The notes beneath the pieces were generated by a model. It was not told the origin of the DNA. It worked only from the letters and a program-made list of their open reading frames with translations, and did not search any database. Shown here in pieces: positions 12,177-21,909 of a stretch of 64,000 bases of DNA. This DNA comes from Cephalotus follicularis (taxonomy: Eukaryota > Streptophyta > Magnoliopsida > Oxalidales > Cephalotaceae): the NCBI GenBank assembly GCA_001972305.1, contig BDDD01001496.1, forward strand, positions 1 to 64,000, written 5' to 3'. Each line of letters begins with the position of its first letter. The first letter of the stretch is position 1. The position numbers and the translations under genes were made by a program.

Positions 12177-14910
12177 CTAGTTTTCATCCCCTGAAGGGAT
12201 GTCATGTACAATAGGAGGAGCTGGTAGAGGATCTTCTTCTGTTGGAGGAGGCGGTGGAGGGCCCTCCGATTTTTGTTCAGTTGGAAGAGGTGGAGAATCC
12301 TCAGCCATAGGCTCGAGATGGGGATTCTCAGTCACTGGCGTAGGAGGATCCACAGCCACATGCTCAAGAACGGGATCCTCAGCAATAATTCAAGAAAGAG
12401 GCTCCGCATCCAAGGGCTCGAGGTTGCCCTCCCTAGTCGATGAAATGAAGGGAACCATCTCACGACCCTCAGACGTCCACCCTGGCTCCTGAGCATGACT
12501 TTGTTCCTCATCATAGGCCCGAAGAGCTTTTTCCTCGGCTTCATCGACGCCATCAGGGAGGAAGTCATACTCAACCATCGAGGGACCACTAAAGATGGAG
12601 TCCAATGGGAGCTCCGGAAGCACTCGACCATGTTCCGGCAGGTGTAGAACTCCCGACGAAAATTGACCGAGGACTTCTTAAAGACCTCCCTGCTGAAATC
12701 TTCAGAGGCCTTATAGTTGTCCACGGCCTGGTCCAGGGCATCCCAGAATTTCGAGGATGCCTCAAAGTCCAGGATAGCTCTCTCCACTGCGGCCTTGGTC
12801 CGAGCTCCCTCAAGCTCATGGAACGTCGTCAGCCTTTCACCCAAAACAGTCAGCTTATTGTCGAGCTCGACGTTCTGGCGCATTGCAGCTATTTTGAGCC
12901 CCCTTTCCCTTGTAGATTCCTTAAGAGCATGATCCTTCTCGGCAGTGATAGTCTCCTGGACCCCCAGCACTTCCTCCAGCTAAGCACGGGCTGCGACCAA
13001 GGATCTCTTAAGCTCGGCATTCTCAGCACCAAGCTGCTCGTTCAAGCCGTGTTCCTCCTCGGACCTCCCCTTTAGAAGGTGGGCATCAACCATGGCTTGA
13101 AAATAAAACAAAAAAGTTTAAAAAGGTACAAGAGGTGTATTCAAAGGAGAAAGTGGGGAAGAGCGTATGACCCTTAAGCAACATTGGAAGAGGTTGGTCC
13201 AGGTTTGGTTAACGGTTCATTTCTCCCTCACCAGTAGCTCGTGGGGAAAGATGCCCGCCTTGCCAAGTTTGACGGCGACCCCGGGTGTCTTCAGGCAAAC
13301 GCCAGACTCACCAAGTGCTCTGAGGATTTTCCTCACTTGCCCGAGCTCCTCAGAAGGGCATGGGAGGTCGGGGTCATAGGAGAGCACTTCGGTGGCTTCA
13401 TCCTGAGGTGCGTCCCCCTCCTCTGTCCTCTGCCTTTTTGAAGGATGAGCAAATTTGACATAAGCTGGCCTTTTGACCAGTGCAATCTCTGCCCTGGCCT
13501 CTGCGGCCTCCCTGGCCCTAGCCTCCGTAGCCTCCTTGTCTGCGGTATCCCTGGCCCTGTCTCCTCGGCCTCATTGTTCCTGACCTACGCGGCCTCCTTG
13601 TCCGCGACCTTCTTTTCCCTAGCCTTCGCTGCCTCCTTGTCTCTAGCCTCCACGACATCATTAATATCAGTCTCCTCGGCCCCATGCCTGGCCTCCTCAA
13701 ACAGGGCCCGAGATAGCCCCTCAAGTATTGCCTTGGCAGCGGCATACCTAGCTGCCCTGCTCTCTACAGCAGCTCTGGACTTTTCCAAGACCTTTTGCCT
13801 CTTAAGAGCATCACGCCTTTGCTCCTCGGGATCAACAGCTTGGGCACGCTCGCGACCCGCCCTTACGAGATCCATGGTTGAGTCATGAGATGCCATCACT
13901 GTAGGGAATTACAAGAGAATGGTTAGAAAAACTTCAAAAGCAAAGAATGAAGGAAAATTAAAAATAATCCAAGGGAAAGCATAATACGGCTCTCTCATTG
14001 GATAGTTGCCGAGGATGCAGGTTCATCTCGGGTATCCAGGTTTCTTCCTCTCTTAACCCCTAAGGGGATCTCCTCATCCACTTCCAGGCTAGCCCTACGG
14101 CCCGGGGACATGCTCAGCCCAAGTCGCTGTAGGCGACCCTCAAACACCACCACGTCCACGTCCTCGGGAGCGAGTGCCAGTAGCTTCTCCAGGTCGGCCC
14201 TCTCCTCCCTGGTCAAAAACCTCCTCTGGTTCAGCCGCACTGTATCCAGGGTATCACTCCAAGGACAGGGTTGAAGCCGAGAAGATTCTTGACTAGGAAA
14301 TACTTCTCCCTCCAGCTTTTGACCGTCTTGGTGTTCTCTGCCAGTAGCTTTTTGTGGCTAGCACGAGATTTAAAATAGAAGCCGCGCTTTTTAGGAAAAG
14401 CATTAAGGATGTGGAACTCCTTGAATAGCCCCACGGTGGTTGTCACCCCAGACTCTAAACACCTTACCAGGAAGCCAATGATGAATCCTCAAGACTGCGC
14501 TTGGAGCATCGAGGGGTGAATTTCATAATGCCCGAGGATGGTCGTTGCGAAAGGAGGCAGAGGGAGCCTCAGTCCATGCTCAAGGGCATCATGGAACACC
14601 ACAAAATAGCCAGGTCTGCTCTCCGTAACCGTCTCGGGATTAGTTGGGATTCATAGTCCAAGCTACTAGGGATAGAATAATCTTTGACCAACTCAGCCAA
14701 ATTCTTCGGGCGCAGTTTGGTCTGACCAAAGTGGGTTCTAAAGACTTGGACCCCAGCCTCTGTTGACGCGACATTGGGAGCCCCGACAGTTGCGGCCTCC
14801 ATCTCCACTTCAATGTTGAGAGGACGCTCAACAATGGTAACCCCCATTGATGCTCGGGCTACCTCCTTGGGATTTCTAATAAACCTTTTGGTTTGCTTGA
14901 TTCTGGCCAT
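12177..14910 (-). pseudogene. Element A antisense extra ORF (aORF), broken
   Basis: It is read on the minus strand from ATG 14908-14910 towards pol. The N-terminus is MARIKQTKRFIRNPKE. A globular part follows, with VGLFKEFH, KRGFYFKSR and SWREKYFLVKNLLGF. A candidate intron separates this from a second exon near 13888, which begins in MASHDSTMDLVRAGRE and continues into a long A/E/K/R-rich region likely to form coiled coil. The last part (12177-12970) is again helical and ends in a proline-rich acidic tail with IVHDIPSGDEN. The same three-part plan exists in elements B and I. The function is unknown. Extra ORFs of this position are known in Tat elements. This copy is broken, with several breaks. 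Confidence 0.8.
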
Positions 14911-15180
14911 GTCGCTTTCAGAGAGAGAGAGGAAGAAGAGGATGCGGTGGACATGTAAAATTTTGGGGGAGTCAAACAAAAAAATAAGAACAGACTAAGG
15001 AAATCTATTCACCTGAGAGTCTGGGTAAAGAAGAAAACGAAGAAGAAGTTGAGCTTGAAGATTGGAAGAGCAAGAGATTTACAGAGATTCTAGGGTTTTG
15101 GAAAGTAAGGAAGCGTAAAAATTTTCCTCCCAAGAGAAGGGGGATGTTTAAAGAACCTTGGGCTGCATCTAAGCCTTTAG
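14911..15180 (-). promoter_or_regulatory. Element A aORF promoter-like block and 5' leader
   Basis: On the minus strand a TATA-like 'ctttaaaca' followed by 'tcccccttctcttgggagg' lies about 230 bp before the aORF start. Next come an 'ttctctg' leader and a splice-donor-like 'ctcaggtgaat', suggesting a leader intron. The same order occurs in B (around 31445) and I (around 58005), which suggests a promoter internal to the element and independent of the LTR. Confidence 0.6.
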
Positions 15181-15482
15181 ATCTTTTTTTATCTCAACGG
15201 TGGAGATCGCCCTATCAAGTCAGGTGCGAGAATCGAAGGGTTTATGCACGGGCACCGAAGCATCAGATGTGTAAAACCTTTCAACTTCGGGGCAATGATG
15301 AACATTAATTTGATAAATATTAAATGAATGGAACGTTTGTCTTGCAGCAATTATTGGACAACCTAGGCCAGGTTGTCAGGCCCAACAAAAGATCAAGCCC
15401 TCCTCATCCACGGGCAATAAGCCCCAATTTTGAAGCTAGGCCATATATGGTCCCCATCCTCTGGTAAGTCCAAAGAATGAAG

Positions 15483-15987
15483 ACTAGGGGGCATATGATA
15501 TATGTAAAATTTAACCCATAAACTTTGCCACGTATCCACGGGAGATTGAGACAGACTTCCTCCAGAGACCAAGACACGTGGTCAGACGTTACCAAATTCA
15601 AAGCATAACAAATAATGGTATATTGGCGCCATATCCGGTGGAGATCAGAGAAATGCCTGAGATCTTTGGCATTTCCTTAGGGGATACATATCAGCTCCGA
15701 AACCCATGCTTAGCAGTTACATTCCAATGCTATAAATACAAGAATCAACAATTATACACATGTCAGTCATTTTTACATACAAAAGCACCTGAATTCTCTG
15801 TGCATTGTCTAAGTTAAGTATCGGAATGTCCTCGAGAGTTCAACATCCTAGACCTACAATCTGTTTATTTACTTGTGCAGAGAACATCACCAATTTCGTC
15901 ATCTTTTCGGAGCATTCAAGCGTTTCTCTCAATAAATCAAAGTTTTCCACGTAAGATATTATTGAGTAGAAATTTTTTGTATCAACA
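15483..15987 (+). repeat. Element A polypurine tract and 3' LTR
   Basis: The purine run 'actagggggca' at 15484-15493 precedes the LTR, which starts TGATATATG at 15496 and ends TATCAACA at 15987 (492 bp). The TSD TAAAC follows at 15988-15992. Most of its differences from the 5' LTR are C/T or G/A changes, as expected from decay of methylated cytosines. Confidence 0.92.
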
Positions 15988-15992
15988 TAAAC

Positions 15993-16140
15993 CAAAATTT
16001 TGGCTACGTAGTTGTTAGGCCTAGGATAATGATTCTTAATGGCTAAGTATAGTTTTTGGAGCAAAAATCATGCTTGACAAGGCATACCATTCATCCAAGC
16101 CGAGCAGAGATGCGCCAAAGTACAACAAAATTTTGGTCAA
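15993..16140 (+). repeat. Second unit of a tandem repeat split by element A
   Basis: The segment 'agtttttggagcaaaaatcatgcttgacaaggcat' recurs, diverged, as 'agtttttggagcaaaaattgtgctcgacgaggcat' at about 4961-4996, left of element A. A third unit seems to begin at about 16124 (aaaattttggtcaagg). Element A therefore landed inside an old repeat of about 130 bp. Confidence 0.65.
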
Positions 16141-16334
16141 GGAATTGTTAGATGAGTAAAATGCTTCTAACAAAGGCCTTCACTAACCCATTCCCAGAGT
16201 AATGTCTCCAAAAGAATACCCTCTTCCAAGAAGGAAGGAATTGTTAGATGAGTAAAATGCTTCTAACAAAGGCCTTCACTAACCCATTCCCAGAGTAATG
16301 TCTCCAAAAGAATACTTTCTTCCAAGAAGGACCC
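16141..16334 (+). repeat. 96-bp perfect-looking tandem duplication
   Basis: Two copies of a 96-bp unit beginning 'ggaattgttagatgag' lie at 16141-16236 and 16237-16333. Apart from the end of the unit I see only two differences ('taccctc' against 'tactttc'), so the duplication is recent. Confidence 0.9.
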
Positions 16335-16769
16335 AATCATCCTTATTGGTCCAAGATTACTCTAACCATTTTCGTGGGTTTACATGTGATATGGGGATAA
16401 TTTGTACACAATCACCAGATGACAAGTGTGCAAGAAAGTGATTATAACCACTTAGAGACAACATGGTCAATTAACATCTCCAAATCAAGTCATGCGAAAA
16501 AGAGGAATCCCACAACAATATAAAGCAAGGGGAAATGGGTAAACTACACACTACACTTTACTATAAATGACAATCTGCCGAGCTTGGTAACGCAAGCTTA
16601 TAACCCAAGTGGGGGAATTGAGATTATTGGATGGGTGCTCCAGGGAAAGGTTAAGTTTGCTTTGGAGGGGGCCTTAAAATCATGTAAATAAATAAATGAC
16701 AATCCCATTCAACAAGTATCCCACCTTATCTCATTTTGTATTTTTTACATTATTTTGTCAAAAATCTTA

Positions 16770-17235
16770 TTTTGACCCATCACATTTATATTAAATCCTA
16801 ATTTGACTCTTCACATTTTAATTATCTCAATTTAACTCCACAATTTTCTTTAATTCTCAATTTAGCTCATTCGTTAACTAAAACTAATGTATAAACACAA
16901 AATTATATCGTTTTTTATTCAAAAAATTATTATTTATAATGAAATCCACATATGTCAAATTCAAGAAATATGAACAAGGGCACTGCAAAATAATTAAATA
17001 AAAAAACTCGTTTATAAGTTAATATTGATAATTCATTATATCTTATTTTTTTAGAATTGGTAATATATTGCATGATTTGACATTTTTTTTAAATATTAGG
17101 TGATTTATTTTAATGTAATTGAGAGAAAATGAAAAGAGTTGAGTTAAATTGGGAACAAATGAAAAGTATAGAGCTAAATTGGGACAATTAAAACATGAAG
17201 AGTCAAATTAGAATTTGATCTGAAAATAATGGAGA
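16770..17235. mobile_element. MITE-like element with long inverted repeats
   Basis: The left arm at about 16785-16865 ('aatcctaatttgactcttcacattttaatt') is repeated inverted at about 17135-17222 ('aaaacatgaagagtcaaattagaattt'). The arms are about 80-90 bp, diverged, around an AT-rich core of about 270 bp with no open frame. This is the shape of a MITE. I could not fix a TSD and so cannot name the superfamily. Confidence 0.55.
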
Positions 17236-19349
17236 AATGAGAATTTTTCTTATTTTAATCATCTTGCTCCACTCTTTCTCTTACTTGGTCGTTGGAGGTG
17301 TTGGAGGAGACCAATCGCGACCTCATGTCATGTCGTCATCTCCAGTTATGAGTTTCTATACTCCAGATCCGTGACTTTTAGTCCTATTTCAGTATGCTAT
17401 CTTGGATCTTGTCCATCAACATCAATAGTTTGATATTTAGGCCGACACTTGATCAATCCACTATTGAGAGAACAAATTTGACTCAAACAACGTAAGAACA
17501 TATTTTCAGTCTAACAACGTAAATTAAGTGTTGAGGTGATCAATTGTGAATGATAGTGAATTACATTACTTAGGGCATCACTTGCTTACTGCTATTCGTC
17601 CAATCTAATTAAAACATGCCAAAATTATCTTTTGTGGTGATAATTCAACAACCCAATTGAGATGGTTTTTTGTCCTTAATTGTCCTTGATGGCTTGGGTG
17701 ATATGGTAAACCCTTTACCCTTCGTTTTCAATGCCCTTAAACTTGTACGTGATCCCAGGGATCTACAAAATGGAACATCAGCTAAAAAAACAAAATAAAA
17801 AGAGAGAGAGAAAAAAAACATTTTTTTGGGGTCAATTTCATCGTTGGGCCTGGGCCTTTCAGAGAAGAAGTACTGATGGTAATATCCCTAGCCAGGCTTT
17901 CTTGTTCATCTGCACAGATCCACCACCACTGCACTGCTTCAATAAATCTATATAACTAAATTTACTTGTTAAATACCCGTATCGGCCATAACAGCCAAGG
18001 TCCTAAGGAGTAAGGAGTCTTAAATGGACACCATGCGATTCTAGTATAGCTAGTTGACTCTCCTCCCACAACCTCCTAAGCCCTTGTAGAAAGGCCCAAG
18101 CCCAGTACGGTGAATATGGAACCTGAGGTTTTCTCCCATCTATGAAAATTACCAGTTTACGATGAGATCAGGCAGTGACATAAAGCAACTTCAATCCATC
18201 TAAAAATCACAACATGCAGCTTATTATTCAAACTTCCGATAATACTGTGATCAGTCATCAATCAGAAGATCCTCATTTGAAGTGATATTTGTGACAGATA
18301 AATAATGGTTTCGAGCTTTAGACATTGCATTTGTTAACAGTTTAATCATTATGGTCATGAGAGGTGAGCAAAACGAGGACCACCTCATGATACATATTGT
18401 GAGTTGGCCAGAAGAGCCAGCTAATTTAAGTGTTTACTCCATATTGCATTACCCATTTAGCATTATCCATTGCAAGTGAAGACAGGTTAAAACTTGGACA
18501 GACAAGCCATGAATATGACAAAAAGCAATATTGTTAGTGTATGTCAGTTGCTTCAATAGTGGCAATAACATAACATTTGATACTAGGATAGACCAAAAAT
18601 AAGACAAAATGCATTGCTACCTTCCCTCTTTTGGTTTAATGTTTTTAAACTTCGTCCTCACATCTTGACATAAAGAGAGACGGTACTACAAGATGCATAT
18701 AATTTCGTATTTGGCCTAAATGTTGACATTAATACCTATCAACCAAAAAACAAAAAGAAACTTAAACATATTAAGGCCATACATAGTGTTTGTAGACCAG
18801 AGAATCACCAAGCAGCCTGTCTACTCTTTCCTTTTGTTTTAATTTTTCTAATTCAAAAGATTCTGTATATCCAGATTAGTTTGAAAATTAAAAAAAATTC
18901 AAAGATAAATAAAGCCAAAAAAAAAAAAAAACCCCACTGAGAGATTCAAAAAAAAAAAAAAAAACCCTAAGCTATTATGAAGACAAACATACAAGACATG
19001 CCATGCCATGTAAGCGGAGAGACCTAAGGAAAAAACATAAAAAATACTAGTACTACTAATAATTTGTTTTTGCATTATTTAACAAATACCATTGATCTTC
19101 AAAAAGAAAGGTAAATATGCCCCCATTAAAATAAATGCACCTAGTAAAATTAAACTGACTTGTTTTTTTTTTTTTTTACGAAATACTACAGCTGACGCAA
19201 AATCTGGAGAAAAATTTAATGATAAACCTTATATATATGACCACCGCTGCACATCATCAAAACAGTTAATATCCAAGGCAAAGGAAAGAAATAAAAATGG
19301 TGAGGAAGCAACCAGAAACACATTGCAATATTGTGCAGAGCTAGAACCC
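17236..19349. other. Single-copy-looking DNA downstream of the CLE gene
   Basis: I see no transposon signature, RNA gene or credible coding exon here. It holds short poly-A runs (for example around 18917 and 18950) and ordinary AT-rich intergenic sequence. The 3' untranslated part of the minus-strand CLE gene should lie just below 19350. No clear AATAAA was found there. Confidence 0.5.
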
Positions 19350-19763
19350 TTAAGGTCCTGTTGGGTTTTCATTGTGGTGAAGAGGGTCAGGTCCTGTTGG
19401 GACTACTCTTGCTGAGTCTTCTATACTGAGGACTGACCTACCCTTATCCTCCAATCTGTTGACCAAGTTGGTTTTAAGCTCCTATTTCATAACCCAAATA
19501 AAAAACACCATTAGCGACAGGTTAAAGAGATGAGAAACAAAAACAAAAAAAAGGTATCCATTTTAGGATCAAAACCTCTAAAAAGGAAATGAAAACCTTG
19601 GTCTTGTTTTCTTGGTGGGTTTTAAAAAAAAAACAATAGATTTATTTATGTATATATATTTCCATGAAAGAATGTCCATTACCAGTTGTGTGTCTGTGGA
19701 TGTGTTCTCTGCCACTGTGGTCCTATCTTGAAAACCTGGTGATGGAAAATACAAGGTAAGCAA

Positions 19764-19804
<41 letters not shown>

Positions 19805-19904
19805 TAAACTTACGGGCACGAGAAGCTTGGACAAATGGCAACAAAACCACCATTAAGAGGGCCATAAAGAGCGAAAACCACCTGAGAACTCTCCTAAACG
19901 CCAT
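19350..19904 (-). CDS. CLE: CLE peptide precursor of the CLV3/CLE40 class (three exons)
   Basis: This is a host gene. Exons on the minus strand are 19814-19904, 19683-19735 and 19350-19481, joined by introns of 78 and 201 bp with GT...AG borders (first donor GTAAGTTT, second GTAATG; acceptors CACCAG and AAATAG). They give 91 residues. Residues 1 to about 27 form a signal peptide (two arginines, then a long L/M/V run, then VQA-S). A variable polar middle follows, and the C-terminus carries the CLE motif RVVPTGPDPLHHN at about 73-85, with the short tail ENPTGP before the stop. The P-x-G-P-D-P-L-H-H core and the split coding region are features of CLV3 (96 aa) and CLE40 (80 aa); most CLE genes lack introns. 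CLE precursors are secreted and cut to 12-13-residue arabinosylated peptides that bind CLV1/BAM/ACR4-type receptor kinases to limit stem-cell number. The start has G at -3 and +4. CLV3 versus CLE40 identity is unresolved. Confidence 0.9.
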
Positions 19905-20310
19905 TTCTGTCAGTCACCTTTCTTTTAGAGAGAGAGAGAGAGAGAGAGAGAGGCAAAATAAAACTTGAAACCCTTTTTGAACACTCACTCACTCACTCAC
20001 TCAATAGGGCCTGATAAAAAGCAGTGACGATTGAGATGTTTTATCTAATATCAAAATCACCTCCTAATATTCATTATTTACCATGAAAGCAAGGGTGTCC
20101 TAATGAAAAGACGTTCCTATCCTTATGTTCATTCTAAAACTACCATTTTGTAACAGTGAGCAACTGCCAAAGGGAACCTAAAGTTGTCTTTTCGTAATTA
20201 ATAAGGCTAATTAATGAGACTTCCTTTTTTTTGACAGTTGGCACGTGTCAGGACAGACATCCTCGTACGGTCTGGCTGCGTGATGTCCTGATAGACACGT
20301 GGCGATAGAC
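19905..20310 (-). promoter_or_regulatory. CLE gene 5' flank: GA/CT tract and two G-boxes
   Basis: Just upstream of the start lie a (GA)13 tract at 19927-19952 and an (ACTC)n tract at 19982-20004. GA repeats close to plant starts are binding sites for BPC/GAGA-type factors. Two perfect CACGTG G-boxes lie at 20242-20247 and 20296-20301, about 340 and 390 bp upstream of the ATG, in 'gcacgtgtc' and 'acacgtggc' context, as bound by bZIP/bHLH factors. No clear TATA box was seen. Functions are inferred from motifs only. Confidence 0.45.
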
Positions 20311-20607
20311 AATTATCTAGATGACACCTAATCAAGACGGTCGCACTGTGCCTAAGGACGGCCTTTCTCCAATGATTTTGAATGGGCCCCATATGATCAC
20401 ACTGGCATTTCGTTGTCCTTGCGGCACGGTGGATTACATTCATACCCCGACGAAAACGTCCTGATTTCGTGCATTGAAAAAGGTTAATTTAGACATTTAG
20501 ATATTGTTTTTTAATTACCGTCTTGTCCCTGCAAGCAAAGACAACTTGGTTTAAGAGTATCTTCTTTAGAAATAAAAGAAAGTTAAAAAATCAGTTTATA
20601 AACAAAG

Positions 20608-20800
20608 GAATCCATTTCCTCTACAATAATTATAGGTACAATTATTATAGAGAGTTGTTGAATTAAAATCTAATGACTATAAATGTACCATATCAGAAAA
20701 TATAATATTTTGAGGTGGTGTAGTTGTAACCATTGAATTTTAATTTAATGATTGAAACTATAATAATTACGGGTGTAATTATTGCAGATGATTTGGATTC
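20608..20800. mobile_element. 193-bp MITE with inverted repeats
   Basis: The left end GAATCCATTTCCTCTACAAT is mirrored by the right end, whose reverse complement starts GAATCCAAATCATCTGCAAT. Both arms continue in 'aattat' repeats and 'aatta(a)aat(c/t)(t/c)aatga'. The inside is AT-rich and non-coding. No sure TSD was found. Confidence 0.6.
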
Positions 20801-21306
20801 AAACATTGTGTTGATTTATTGGCACAACAATACTCATAATGTTGATAAGACATGACCATGGCCAGTCAGAATTTTTATATACGGAGATTGGGACTAATGT
20901 GAAACTATTGAGCCATTACAAATTTTTTTAAAAAAATAACTAAACATAATTATTTTCAAGATGTACACGTTTAAAATTACTTAATAAAAATACATAAAGT
21001 TGTTAAGCTAATTTTGCCAATTTTTTCACAAAATGAGAAAATAAAAACTGTGAGATTAATTATATTTTCAGGCTTAATATTCTCAATAAAATATTTAGAT
21101 ATAAATTAAACATATATTAACAAAGAAATTCCAAAAAAAGTTAAGGGGGCAGGCCCCATGAACCATCCTTGGTTCCGCTAGTGGACATGGCACAATATTA
21201 GAGTTGATAATTTAGACCCATACTCTGGATATCTGCGAGTATACTTATATGGATACAAGTATTGGGTCCAAATATTGATACCTGTTTAACGCATATACTT
21301 CTATAC
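20801..21306. other. AT-rich flank left of element B with repeat-like ends
   Basis: No gene was seen. Around 21140-21180 'gggggcaggccccatgaacc' and 'ttggttccgctag' resemble a common plant DNA-transposon end, without a visible partner. From about 21195 the DNA ('atctgcgagtatactt', 'gatacctgttt') seems to be the left part of the 'gggtacccg'-rich unit that continues after element B. Confidence 0.35.
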
Positions 21307-21864
21307 TGATGTGGGAAAAACCCTACATAAAGTATAGTGCCACGCCTCCAAGGTAGAGGACGCCAGATGTCCACTTAAGGCATGGGCATCGTGGCCAAGC
21401 TTTATGAGTTCAAACAATTAGTACGCCGTTATCCCCGAGCATTGCCAGCCCACAATAGAGGGCGTTTACATACACGACATCACGTCTAACGGGAAAATAG
21501 CACCAAAACCGGCGAAGAACAGGGGAAATGCCAGAGATCCTCGGATATTTCCTTAGGGGATACGTGTCAACTCCTTCCACGCTCTACAGTTACATTTCTA
21601 GTACTATAAATATCAGAATCAGCGATTATACACAGGTCAGCCATTTTTACTCTCGAAAGAACCTTATTTTCTCTGTGCAGTGCCTAACTTGAGCATCGGA
21701 GTGTTCCCGGGAGAACAACCTCCTGGACCTTCAACGAGTTTGTTTATCTTGTGCAGGGGTTATCAACCAACCAATCTTCTTCTCGGACATATTCTAGCGT
21801 TTCCATTAACAAATCAAAACCCTCCACGTAGGGTACTGTTGAAGGAAAGTTTTTCGCATCAACA
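21307..21864 (+). repeat. Element B 5' LTR
   Basis: It starts TGATGTGGG and ends GCATCAACA, 558 bp, with a TATA box TATAAATA at 21605-21612. It is followed at 21865 by the primer-binding site 'gttggcgccgtctgtggga'. Confidence 0.94.
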
Positions 21865-21909
21865 GTTGGCGCCGTCTGTGGGAAACGCAGCAAAAAGCCA
21901 TCAAGAATC

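Larger units (their letters stand above)
5043..15987 (+). mobile_element. Element A: Ty3/gypsy, Tat-type LTR retrotransposon with antisense extra ORF
   Basis: The element is structurally complete, 10,945 bp, and flanked by a perfect 5-bp TSD, TAAAC, at 5038-5042 and 15988-15992. It has a 5' LTR, primer-binding site, gag, pol in the gypsy order PR-RT-RH-INT, a non-coding block, a minus-strand extra ORF, a polypurine tract and a 3' LTR. Extra ORFs in antisense between pol and the 3' LTR are known in the Tat lineage (Grande, Retand). The LTRs differ at about 43 of 490 aligned sites by my count (about 9%), or roughly 3-4 million years at 1.3e-8 changes per site per year. Its coding part is broken, with on the order of a dozen or more breaks. 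Confidence 0.93.

Noticed and set aside
12605-13075. Plus-strand frame of 156 codons in element A
   Set aside because: It lies opposite the last part of the aORF and is not conserved at the same place in B.
17731-17955. Short plus-strand frame with K/R-rich middle
   Set aside because: No homology recognised, poly-A-derived lysine run, no supporting splice or promoter signals.
19092-19415. Plus-strand frame of 107 codons overlapping the CLE gene
   Set aside because: It runs against the spliced CLE gene and has low-complexity K/F runs and no conserved features.
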